The notes beneath the pieces are model-generated. The model was not told the DNA's origin and did no database searches. It was given only the letters and a program-made list of their open reading frames with translations. 64,000 nt of DNA from assembly GCF_934630535.1 (NCBI RefSeq), contig NZ_CAKTVU010000008.1, positions 1-64,000 on the forward strand, read 5' to 3'. Positions 7,780 through 22,854 of the stretch are shown here, in pieces (the first letter of the stretch is position 1; every line of letters begins with the position of its first letter). The position numbers were made by a program, and so were the translations under genes. The DNA is from an uncultured Senegalimassilia sp. Lineage in GTDB: Bacteria > Actinomycetota > Coriobacteriia > Coriobacteriales > Eggerthellaceae.

Positions 7780-8799
7780 TCACTCCTTCCGATCGTCGTG
7801 TGCGAGCCTGAGCCCGTAGAGCGTGCATCCGGCGCCCACGATGCGCAGCAGCTCGTTCGTGTCGCTCCTGAGGTGTTCCACGTCGCGGCGGCGGCCGTTC
7901 TTCTCGAGCAGCAGCCTGGATCCGGCCGAGGCGGCCCAGGAGCGCGGCGCGTCGCCGAGCCATGCCGGCAGCCGCGTCTCGAAGGGCTCCGGGTATGCGG
8001 CGAAGAAGTTCGGCTCGCCGATGCTCTCCCGCCAGATCCCGCGGACGGTGACGGTCATGCGCTCCGCATCGAGGTCGTCGGCGAGTATCCCGCAGATCTC
8101 GCCGGGCTTGAGGCCGCATCCGAGGGTGAGCCCGATGGCCGCGGCGGAGTGCCCCGATCCGGATGCGGCGAGGGCCCGCGCGGCCTTGAGGCCTGCCGGG
8201 GAGATAGGGCGCTTCTTCCTGGGCGGCCGGGGCACGTCGAACGGGACCTCCGAGAAGGGATTGGAGGCGCACAGCCCGTCGGCGATCGCATGCCTGCCGG
8301 CGGAGGCGCAGATGGTCTTGAGCCGGTAGCAGCGCACGCGCGAGGTGCCGCGGGCCTCGGCCGCCTCGAGCGCGGCCGCCGCCTCGGCGGGGCTTATCGA
8401 GTCGAGGCCGCATCCCGCGACCGCCTCGAGGGCCCTGCACTCCTTGCGGTAGTGGGCGATAGTCTTCTTGGCGGTCCCCTTGGCCGCCAGGATCTCGAAG
8501 TAGCGGTCCAGCGCCTCGGCGAGCGTGCACGCCTTCGGCCCCGGCAGGGACGCGAGCGCCGCCGCGCGCGCCCCGTCCGCGCTTTCCGCCCGGAACCTCC
8601 TTCGCAGCCTCTTGCGCGACGCGTCGATGATGTCAACCTCCCACACGCCGCATCTGAGCTCCCTGACCGATCTTATCCTTGATTCCGGCAACGTGCCGCC
8701 TCCCTTCGCATGATGTGGAAACGTGCCTCCCGGATGGCTCGAGATGGCTCCGGGGGCGGTTATTTCGATGGAGACAGGGTAATTCGACCTATCGCCCAC
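7780..8799 (-). CDS. Degenerate second integrase-like protein
   Basis: A 339-residue protein upstream of and coupled to the integrase. It has a recognisable core-binding domain (LAEALDRYFEILAAKGTAKKTIAHYRKECRAL, about residues 93-125). The start of a tyrosine-recombinase catalytic fold follows, but the first catalytic Arg is replaced by Lys (TLGCGLKPGEICGIL), the HxxR box is reduced to CTLYGLRLAHDDRKE, and the protein stops there, before the LGH and Tyr boxes. It therefore should not cut DNA. The first 40 residues (before LPESRIRSV) are not family-like, so the real start may lie downstream of 8,799; no ATG decides it. It could be a DNA-binding accessory factor, a decaying integrase, or an N-terminal half that works with another protein. 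Confidence 0.72.
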   Translation of the reverse strand: MGDRSNYPVSIEITAPGAISSHPGGTFPHHAKGGGTLPESRIRSVRELRCGVWEVDIIDASRKRLRRRFRAESADGARAAALASLPGPKACTLAEALDRYFEILAAKGTAKKTIAHYRKECRALEAVAGCGLDSISPAEAAAALEAAEARGTSRVRCYRLKTICASAGRHAIADGLCASNPFSEVPFDVPRPPRKKRPISPAGLKAARALAASGSGHSAAAIGLTLGCGLKPGEICGILADDLDAERMTVTVRGIWRESIGEPNFFAAYPEPFETRLPAWLGDAPRSWAASAGSRLLLEKNGRRRDVEHLRSDTNELLRIVGAGCTLYGLRLAHDDRKE

Positions 8800-8874
8800 A
8801 TGAACGGCAATTTATGCTTCTAGCAGCGTAGATGTCGGAATGTGTTTGATGATTTGATACGGGATGGTGACGAG

Positions 8875-9426
8875 ATGACCGGAAATGGAACCGCAGGACG
8901 TCAGCAGATCCTGCTGGTCGACGGCTATAACGTGTTGCGTTCGGGGCCGCGTTATCAAGAGGCGTTCGCGCATCCCGACTATACCGACGATGCGTTCAAC
9001 ACGGCGCGCGAGCGTCTGATCAACGACGTCATCAACTTCGCAGGCCGTGAATACAAGGCCGTCATCGTCTTCGACGGCGGCGACAACCAGTTCTCCACCG
9101 GCGAGGTTGAGACCATCGGCGGCGTGCGCATTATGTTCAGCCCCGCCGGCACCTCGGCCGATAAGGTCATCGAGAAGCTGGCCCACGACGCGCGCGTGCG
9201 CAACGTGGAAACCATGGTGGTCACCTCCGACGCCACCATCCAAGACACCGTGTTCGGCGGCGGCATCGACCGCATGTCGGCCAACGGATTCTCGCGCGAG
9301 GTGGGCATGTACTACGAGGACGTGCACCTCGATGAAACGCCGAAAGTGGCGCTCAAGCGCACGCTCGGTGACCGGATTAAACCGGACGTCCTGGAAAAGC
9401 TCAAAGCCATGCGCGACGGCGCATAA
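8875..9426 (+). CDS. YacP/Rae1-like NYN-domain RNase
   Basis: A 183-residue NYN (PIN-like) domain protein of the YacP family. It begins with the signature QQILLVDGYNVL (Asp metal ligand), then AVIVFDGGDN and the third acidic motif VVTSDATIQDTVFGGG. In Bacillus, YacP (Rae1) is a ribosome-associated endoribonuclease; the same role is inferred. The ATG at 8,875 is preferred because the homology starts soon after it. A GTG at 8,842 in the same frame, with a GGAA upstream, would add 11 residues. It is the first chromosomal gene after the ICE, so its native upstream region may have been replaced or displaced by the insertion. A strong terminator follows. Confidence 0.85.
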   Translation: MTGNGTAGRQQILLVDGYNVLRSGPRYQEAFAHPDYTDDAFNTARERLINDVINFAGREYKAVIVFDGGDNQFSTGEVETIGGVRIMFSPAGTSADKVIEKLAHDARVRNVETMVVTSDATIQDTVFGGGIDRMSANGFSREVGMYYEDVHLDETPKVALKRTLGDRIKPDVLEKLKAMRDGA

Positions 9427-9463
9427 CGGCTTTCCCAGCTAGCTGACCAGGGGATTCACGAAA

Positions 9464-9529
9464 CGAAACGGCCTTGCCCGAACAGCGATCGATTCACGTG
9501 CGAAGTTCAGGCAAGGCCGTTTTCGTTTT
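9464..9529 (+). terminator. Terminator of the yacP-like gene
   Basis: AACGGCCTTGCC...GAAC pairs with GTTC.GGCAAGGCCGTT (arms at 9,464-9,483 and 9,505-9,525), followed by TTTTCGTTTTG. The stem is about 17 bp with one mismatch. Confidence 0.85.
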
Positions 9530-9644
9530 GGATGTCTGTCGTTTAGAACGCCGGGCGCATTCATAACGCCAACCTGGTTATCGCCGTTGCTGCATGCGGT
9601 CGTCTTTGAACAGGCGACATCCTTGAATTGACACCACCCCTATA

Positions 9645-9794
9645 GTTCTGGACGGTTTTGCAGGTTTCGGGGTCATTTTTTGCCATGAGTTGCGAGTTCT
9701 GGGTGGTTTTAACGCTTAGATTTACGGTTGCGTCGATAAAACCCCAGGTCAGCATTGCTCCAAAGTGCACTTTAGCCTGCAAAACCGCCCAGAA
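9645..9794. repeat. Palindromic non-coding element with 19-bp inverted ends
   Basis: In the 497-base gap after the yacP-like gene, a 19-base word (TTCTGG.CGGTTTTGCAGG) at 9,646-9,664 recurs in inverted orientation at 9,776-9,794 with one mismatch. A 14-base partial direct copy is at 9,697-9,710. The region is richer in A+T than its neighbours and has no convincing gene; the 96-codon frame on the - strand spans the repeats and has no ribosome site. It looks like a small non-autonomous mobile repeat or its remnant. Confidence 0.5.
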
Positions 9795-9898
9795 GATTCT
9801 GTTCGGCGGTATTCGGCGCCAGCAAATCGTTCTCATTGGGAGATCGGCCAAGTGGTTCCCGAAACATGGCCGAACTGGTGGTTTGCGTCCTGCAAACG

Positions 9899-9922
9899 AA
9901 AGCGCCCCTTTCGGGGCGCTTC
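9899..9922 (-). terminator. Terminator of the YfhO/glycosyltransferase operon
   Basis: AAGCGCCCC-tttc-GGGGCGCTT forms a 9-bp stem two bases after the glycosyltransferase stop. Read on the - strand it is followed by TTTCGTTTG. Confidence 0.85.
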
Positions 9923-9923
9923 G

Positions 9924-10886
9924 CTATTCCTTCGTGCTGTCCAGGTGCTCTTTTGCCAGGTAGATGGGGCGGCGCTTGTTCTCGATGTAGTCGCGGCCCA
10001 GGTATTCGCCGATCACTCCCAGCACGGCCAGCTGCAGGCCGCCGAACAGAAGGATCAGGCAGGCCAGCGTGGGGTAGCCCGGGGCGTTCGTCCCGTACAG
10101 CAGATACTCGGCAAGCACCGACAGCAGGTATATCACCGCCGCGACGGCGCAGATGCTGCCCAGCCACACCGCGATCTTGAGCGGCCAGGTGGTGAACCCG
10201 AAGATGCCCGTGGCGGCGTAGCGGAACAGCTTCTTGAACGACCACTTGCTGGTGCCGGCGGCGCGCTGCTCGGCCTCGTAGGGGATCTCAAGCGTATTGA
10301 AGCCGATCCAAGCGAACAGGCCCTTGCTGAAGCGCTCGCGCTCGGGCAATGCGAGCAGCGCATCGCGCACGGGGCGGCGGAACACGCGGAAATCGCTGAC
10401 GTTTGCGGGGATGGAGATGTCGTCGGCCATGCCGTTGAACGTGCGGTAGAACGCGCGTTTGAACAGCTTCAGCACGAAGCCCTCTTTGCGGTCGACCTGG
10501 CACGCGGCCACGCAGTCGACGTCGGCGTTCTCCATGAGCAGGCGGTACATGCGCAGCGCGTCGTGGGGCGTTTGCTGCATGTCGGCGTCGATAAGGCAGA
10601 TGTTGTTGCCGCGTGCCGCCTGCATGCCGGCATACAACGCCGATTCCTTCCCGAAGTTGCGCGAGAAATCGATGGCCTGCACGGCGTGCTTCCCGCGCGC
10701 GGATTCCACCACGCGCCGCAAAAGCTGCGCGGTGCCGTCTTGGCTGCCGTCGTTCACGAACACGATCTCGATGGACACGCCGGCCTGCTCGAAGCACTCG
10801 GTGGCCGTTTTGTAGAACAGCGGGATGTTGTCCGCCTCGTTGTAGCAGGGGACCACCAGCGTCAGGTCGTACAGGGCGTCGCTCAT
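9924..10886 (-). CDS. GT2 polyprenyl-phosphate glycosyltransferase (GtrB/CsbB-like)
   Basis: A 320-residue family 2 glycosyltransferase. The N-terminal catalytic domain has LTLVVPCYNEADNI, VFVNDGSQDGT, DFSRNFGKESAL and the metal-binding DAD in CLIDADMQQTPHD. Two C-terminal membrane helices follow (around WPLKIAVWLGSICAVAAVIYL and LACLILLFGGLQLAVLGVIGEYLG). This is the GtrB/CsbB/DPM1 layout, which charges undecaprenyl phosphate with a single sugar on the cytosolic side. It lies 88 bases downstream of the YfhO gene on the same strand. In Bacillus the CsbB-YfhO pair glycosylates lipoteichoic acid, with YfhO as the outer-face transferase, so the same division is inferred. The ATG at 10,886 is preferred over an in-frame TTG at 10,949. 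The sugar and acceptor are unknown. Confidence 0.88.
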   Translation of the reverse strand: MSDALYDLTLVVPCYNEADNIPLFYKTATECFEQAGVSIEIVFVNDGSQDGTAQLLRRVVESARGKHAVQAIDFSRNFGKESALYAGMQAARGNNICLIDADMQQTPHDALRMYRLLMENADVDCVAACQVDRKEGFVLKLFKRAFYRTFNGMADDISIPANVSDFRVFRRPVRDALLALPERERFSKGLFAWIGFNTLEIPYEAEQRAAGTSKWSFKKLFRYAATGIFGFTTWPLKIAVWLGSICAVAAVIYLLSVLAEYLLYGTNAPGYPTLACLILLFGGLQLAVLGVIGEYLGRDYIENKRRPIYLAKEHLDSTKE

Positions 10887-10973
10887 GTGTTCGTTCCAAT
10901 CTAGCGTTGCCGCCGCTTCCCCTGTGCCGGGTGCGGCGTCGTTTTGCAAGGCATATCCGAGCTAACCGCTCGA

Positions 10974-13862
10974 TTATTCGCCATCTCGCAACATGCTACG
11001 CCTGCGCGCCGCTATGCGCCATACGGCGAACAGCGTAACGGACGCAATGCCCACAACCGCGCCAGGGACAAGTCCGGGCGTGAAGTAGCGCAGCTCGACG
11101 ACGTTGTCACCGGTTTGCACCGGTATCCCCATCAGCCCGTCGTAGGCCGCCTGCAGCTCGACGGGTTGGCCGTTGACCGTGGCGGTCCAGCCGTCCTCGT
11201 AGGGTTGGCTGATCACGAGCGTCTCGTCGTGATCGGCGGTGAACGTCGCAGCAATCCGCCCGTTCTCGTACGCGGAAAGGGCAAAACCGTCGGAATCGAC
11301 GCGCGACAGCTGGTTTTGCAGGTAATCCAAATCAAGCACCTGGGCCTTGACCACCTCTTCGGCACTAGGCTGGTACAGCGCTTCGTCAACGGTGGTCGTG
11401 GAGCCGTCATCGTGGTACGCCACCTGCGCCGTGTTGGCGGGCGTAAGCTTCACCGTAACCGTTTGACCTGCGGAAACGGTGCCGACGTACACGATATTGC
11501 AGGACCCGCGCCGCCCGACGGCCTGCACGTCGGCACCGTCAACGTTCAAGCTGCAGGCGATGCCGCCCTCGTAATAGATGTCGTCCAGATACAAGGTGGG
11601 GAAGAACAGCAGCAGCGGTCCGTCGGTTCGCGCCGTGATGGCGAACTGCCTGCTGGCGTCGTCGGCGCTTGCGCTCGCGTTCCCGTCGGCAGCTGCGTTC
11701 GCGTCGCCGGTCTCGGTCTCGTCCGCGTCGTGCACGTCCGGGGCGGTGAACAGGCCCTCCGCCGCGCTCTCGTCAAGCCCGGCCGCGTCGGCCAGCATGG
11801 AAGCCTGGTTCGCGAAGGGGTCGTCGCTCCAGCTCACCTGGGTGGTTCCCGTGGTTCCCCAGCCAAGCGGCAGCGCAAGTTCGTTGTGCCAGGCGCGCCA
11901 GCTTTCGCGCGGCACGGCGGAGTGGTCGGCCTGCGCGGCCGCCGGCTGCCCGTCGTCGATGATGTTGGTGACGCCGAGCAGCGCATCGGCCACGGTGTTC
12001 GGGCTCATATAGTAGGTGCCGAACGGCGTGACCTTGCTATAGCCCAGGTTGCGCAGCAGCTCCTGGATGCGCGTTTCCTGCGTGGAAGAGTAGTGGTCGA
12101 AGGTGCTGTACGCAAGCATAAGCGCCATGTTGTCCGAGCCGTTGTCCTTGCTGCCGCCGCAACCGCCGTTGCACCAGTACGCGCTGGTATTGCCCACGCG
12201 CGCGAAGCCGTCCCGCCCGACGCTGAGCGTGGTGTACGTATCCTCAAGGCTGGTCAGGTCCTCGGTGTACCCGCTGACGGTATAGATGCATTTCCTCAGC
12301 TGCGCTTGCGCGTCGTCCGTCTGCTCGCCGACGAACGCCGTCACCAGGAGCGCGCACAACGCGCAGGTCGCGGCTTTGGGCATAGCGGTGCGCTCGGCGG
12401 GGGCGTGCGCCCGCTGGCCGCCGCCGGCCCCTGTTCCGGCAAGCGCCAAGGCGGCTATCAACGCGGTGAAGCCCGCGATCAGGAGGCACTCGAGGACGAC
12501 AAGCTCGTCTTTTTGCGGCAGCGCATGCTTTACGAACCGCAGAAACGCCGCGGAAACGGCAAAGGCAGCCAACACGATACCGCCGCCGACGGCCGCGCGC
12601 ACGCCGGCGGTTCGCGCAGGCAGGCGGCGCAGCGCAAGCAGGCTTTCGGCAGCCAGCATGACCAGCACCAGCAGGATGGCGAATCCGTTGCGGTTGGTGT
12701 ACGAGCTTTCCGCCACGAAACCTGCCCATATGGTGGTAAGCGGCGGCAGGACAAGGCTTGCAAGCATGATGGCGGCGAACACGCCGCCCGCCACGCGATC
12801 GCGCCCGGTGATGGCCTTGTTAGCGAAGAACGTGCCCGCGCCCACAAGGGCGAACGCCGATATCACCACAGCCGGTCGGTTGGCCTGCGTGGTGATGCCG
12901 GGTGTGGTCCCGATGCAGAACAGGTCGGGCACGGCGAGCGGGTTGCGGGCCAGGCCCGTTTCGAACGCAAGCGAGGCCAGTCCCGCGTGCGCACCCTTGC
13001 CGCGCAAAAGCGACAGCGCCGTGGGCAGCAGCGCCACCATGCCCGCGCCCACGGCAAGCGACATGACGGCGGCGAAGCGTCCGCAGGTTCGCAGGCGACG
13101 TCCGCGCAGCTCGGTGCGACGCGCCAGTTCATAGAGGAAATACAGCACGCACAGCAGGCACACCATATATCCCGTGTACCAGTTGAACCAGATGGCGCCC
13201 GCCGCGGCGGCGAACAGGCCGGCGCACGAGCGGCGCTGGACAAGGCGCCACACGCCCAGCAGCGCGCACGGCGCCATGATCACGCCGTCAAGCCACATGA
13301 TGTTGCTTGCATAGCCCAAAACGTAGGAGGAAAGCGCATAGGCGCAAGAAAGCAGCACCAGCGCTCCCTGGCTCGTTGCCGGTGCCGCCGCGGCCAAGGA
13401 GCGCGCCTCGCTCCAGGTGGCCGCTTCAGGGGCGAGAAAGCGCCCGCGCAGAAAGCCCAGGCACGCCGCCGCGCAGGCCGGTATCTTCAGCAACGTCAGC
13501 CACGAGAGCAGCTGCGGCACGGTTTCGGGCGTGAAAAACCACGCCAGCAGATTGAAGGGGCTCGACAGGTAATAAGTGAACAGACTGAACATGCCACCGC
13601 CAAGGCCGGCCGCGTTGCTGTACAGCAGGTTGCCCTGGCCGTGCATCACCTGGATGAGCCATCCGAAGTAATCGGCGTATTGCACCGGCATGTCGTGCAC
13701 CATCACCGACACGTCGCCGAACGGGTAGATGCCCAGCAGGGCGAACGTGACAAGCAGTATGGCGAACGGGATGGCAAGGGCGGAGGCGTAGCATATGGCA
13801 GGCGACGCCCACGCGCGGAGCGCGGGACGCCGGGCCTTATCGGCGTTGCGAGCGATGTCCAT
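10974..13862 (-). CDS. YfhO-family membrane glycosyltransferase
   Basis: A 962-residue polytopic membrane protein of the YfhO family (GT-C fold). About a dozen hydrophobic segments span residues 20-500, starting with YASALAIPFAILLVTFALLGIYPFG. The first outer loop contains HDMPVQYADYFGWL and LYSNAAGLGGGMFSLFTYYLSSPFN, the conserved YfhO region. A large extracellular domain (about 520-930) precedes a last membrane helix near the C terminus (GAVVGIASVTLFAVWRI). YfhO proteins are proposed to transfer a sugar from undecaprenyl phosphate to a surface polymer; the partner charging enzyme is the next gene. The extracellular part carries an Asp/Ala/Glu-rich linker (about 700-725) not typical of the family. 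The ATG at 13,862 begins at the first hydrophilic residues before the membrane helix; the open frame upstream is not coding-like. Confidence 0.85.
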   Translation of the reverse strand: MDIARNADKARRPALRAWASPAICYASALAIPFAILLVTFALLGIYPFGDVSVMVHDMPVQYADYFGWLIQVMHGQGNLLYSNAAGLGGGMFSLFTYYLSSPFNLLAWFFTPETVPQLLSWLTLLKIPACAAACLGFLRGRFLAPEAATWSEARSLAAAAPATSQGALVLLSCAYALSSYVLGYASNIMWLDGVIMAPCALLGVWRLVQRRSCAGLFAAAAGAIWFNWYTGYMVCLLCVLYFLYELARRTELRGRRLRTCGRFAAVMSLAVGAGMVALLPTALSLLRGKGAHAGLASLAFETGLARNPLAVPDLFCIGTTPGITTQANRPAVVISAFALVGAGTFFANKAITGRDRVAGGVFAAIMLASLVLPPLTTIWAGFVAESSYTNRNGFAILLVLVMLAAESLLALRRLPARTAGVRAAVGGGIVLAAFAVSAAFLRFVKHALPQKDELVVLECLLIAGFTALIAALALAGTGAGGGQRAHAPAERTAMPKAATCALCALLVTAFVGEQTDDAQAQLRKCIYTVSGYTEDLTSLEDTYTTLSVGRDGFARVGNTSAYWCNGGCGGSKDNGSDNMALMLAYSTFDHYSSTQETRIQELLRNLGYSKVTPFGTYYMSPNTVADALLGVTNIIDDGQPAAAQADHSAVPRESWRAWHNELALPLGWGTTGTTQVSWSDDPFANQASMLADAAGLDESAAEGLFTAPDVHDADETETGDANAAADGNASASADDASRQFAITARTDGPLLLFFPTLYLDDIYYEGGIACSLNVDGADVQAVGRRGSCNIVYVGTVSAGQTVTVKLTPANTAQVAYHDDGSTTTVDEALYQPSAEEVVKAQVLDLDYLQNQLSRVDSDGFALSAYENGRIAATFTADHDETLVISQPYEDGWTATVNGQPVELQAAYDGLMGIPVQTGDNVVELRYFTPGLVPGAVVGIASVTLFAVWRIAARRRSMLRDGE

Positions 13863-14221
13863 AGAAGGAAAGGGTCCTTTCGGGTAGCGGCCCTTCGAGG
13901 GGCTGCAGTCGATACTACTTGGAGTCAAGTCGGGGAACAACCCCAAGCAGGCGGATACCATATTAGGCGAAGCGCGGGCAGCGTTTGGCTGCCGCTTGCG
14001 GGAACCGCCCTTGCCGCTCTGCGTCGGCGGTTCTTCGCAGGCGAAGGCGTCGCCGTGACGGCTGCGCGGTGCAGGCTGCCGGCGTCGCCGGAATCGCCAT
14101 CGCTGACGCCCTATGCCGCCTGCCGTGCTAGAATGCCTTCCGCACGAGAAAAGTCATATCTGCGTTTCCCCAGGTGAGGCGGCGAAAACCAACAAATTTC
14201 CACAGCTCGTGAAGAAATTCC

Positions 14222-14250
14222 TTGACGGGCTTGATATTTCGCCGTATTCT
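14222..14250 (+). promoter_or_regulatory. rpoBC promoter
   Basis: TTGACG (14,222-14,227), a 17-base spacer and TATTCT (14,245-14,250) fit a housekeeping sigma promoter. It gives an rpoB leader of roughly 50 bases with a strong AAGGAGG site at 14,291. The 444-base gap between the divergent YfhO gene and rpoB also has a TAGAAT box near 14,131. No ribosomal protein gene or further structure is seen, and the first 200 bases of the gap hold nothing recognisable. Confidence 0.75.
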
Positions 14251-14306
14251 AGCAAATTGCAACTTTTTCGCAGTTTTGCGGATGCACCTGAAGGAGGAAA
14301 AGCCTC

Positions 14307-22274
<7,968 letters not shown>

Positions 22275-22286
22275 CGCCAGCTGAAA

Positions 22287-22314
22287 GGGGCGCGCATCGG
22301 CGCGCCCCTTTTTT
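22287..22314 (+). terminator. rpoBC terminator
   Basis: GGGGCGCGC-atcg-GCGCGCCCC (9-bp stem) followed by TTTTTTCG, 12 bases after the rpoC stop. Confidence 0.95.
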
Positions 22315-22373
22315 CGTTACGGCGGGCAGAAGGGCTGCAAGGCCCGGGCCCGCTAACGTTTGAAAGGCTTTTC

Positions 22374-22853
22374 ATGAGCGAAAAAACTTACATCCCCGAA
22401 GGGGAGCAGGCTCCCGCATCGCAGATCGGCGCCACGCTCGAGGCGCTGACGGGAACCATCCACGCTCGCCGCGAGGCAGGGGAGGGCAGCTACACGTTTC
22501 GCCTGCTCACGGGCAACGCCGACTCGCCGCTGAAGAAGGTGGTCGAGGAGTCCAACGAGGTGGCTTTGGCCGCCAAGGACGTGGAAGCCGCGAAGATGAT
22601 GCTGGCGGGCCTTGCCGGCCACGAGGGCTCGCACGCGGGCATGGCCGATGCGTTCGCCGCCAAGGCCGACGCGGCCTGCGACCATCTGCGCTATGAGGCC
22701 GCAGACGTGGTGTATCATCTTCTCGTCGTGCTTGAGCGCTACGGCATCGGCATCGACGAGTTCGCTGCCGAGCTGAACAACCGCATGACCGACGAGGAGC
22801 GCCCCCAGGGCGCCATCCGTCTATTCGATGAGCATGTAAAAAGGGGTAAGTAA
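22374..22853 (+). CDS. hisE: Phosphoribosyl-ATP pyrophosphatase
   Basis: A 159-residue HisE/MazG-type pyrophosphohydrolase that converts phosphoribosyl-ATP to phosphoribosyl-AMP in histidine synthesis. Visible motifs are SYTFRLLTGNADSPLKKVVEESNEVALAAK (the ExxE metal site) and LRYEAADVVYHLLVVLERYGI (the second acidic helix). Between them is an insertion of about 25 residues (GLAGHEGSHAGMADAFAAKADAAC reduced here to its ends) compared with the usual 100-residue enzyme, plus a longer N terminus. It is not next to other his genes but lies two bases before glmM, so it is probably co-transcribed with it. The start has GAAAGG five bases upstream. Confidence 0.85.
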   Translation: MSEKTYIPEGEQAPASQIGATLEALTGTIHARREAGEGSYTFRLLTGNADSPLKKVVEESNEVALAAKDVEAAKMMLAGLAGHEGSHAGMADAFAAKADAACDHLRYEAADVVYHLLVVLERYGIGIDEFAAELNNRMTDEERPQGAIRLFDEHVKRGK

Positions 22854-22854
22854 C

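Larger units (their letters stand above)
1..8840. mobile_element. Integrative conjugative element, right part only
   Basis: The first 8.8 kb groups conjugation genes (Maff2-like small membrane protein, VirD4/TraG coupling ATPase, PcfB-like DUF3801 protein), an excisionase-type HTH protein, an XRE regulator and a tyrosine integrase. This is the standard content of an integrative conjugative element (ICE). The integrase and a second integrase-like gene sit at the right edge, where att sites normally lie. Ordinary chromosomal genes (yacP-like, then rpoBC) follow. The other end and the relaxase, VirB4 and VirB6 genes lie outside the window, so neither the att repeats nor the true boundary can be seen. 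The right limit given is approximate, between the start of the degenerate integrase (8,799) and the yacP-like start (8,842-8,875). Confidence 0.78.

Noticed and set aside
8812..9327. 171-codon - strand frame over the yacP-like gene
   Set aside because: Shadow of the NYN-domain gene, whose motifs are clear on the + strand.
9561..9851. 96-codon gene on the - strand in the gap after the yacP-like gene
   Set aside because: No ribosome site, no recognisable protein, and it spans the inverted-repeat element.
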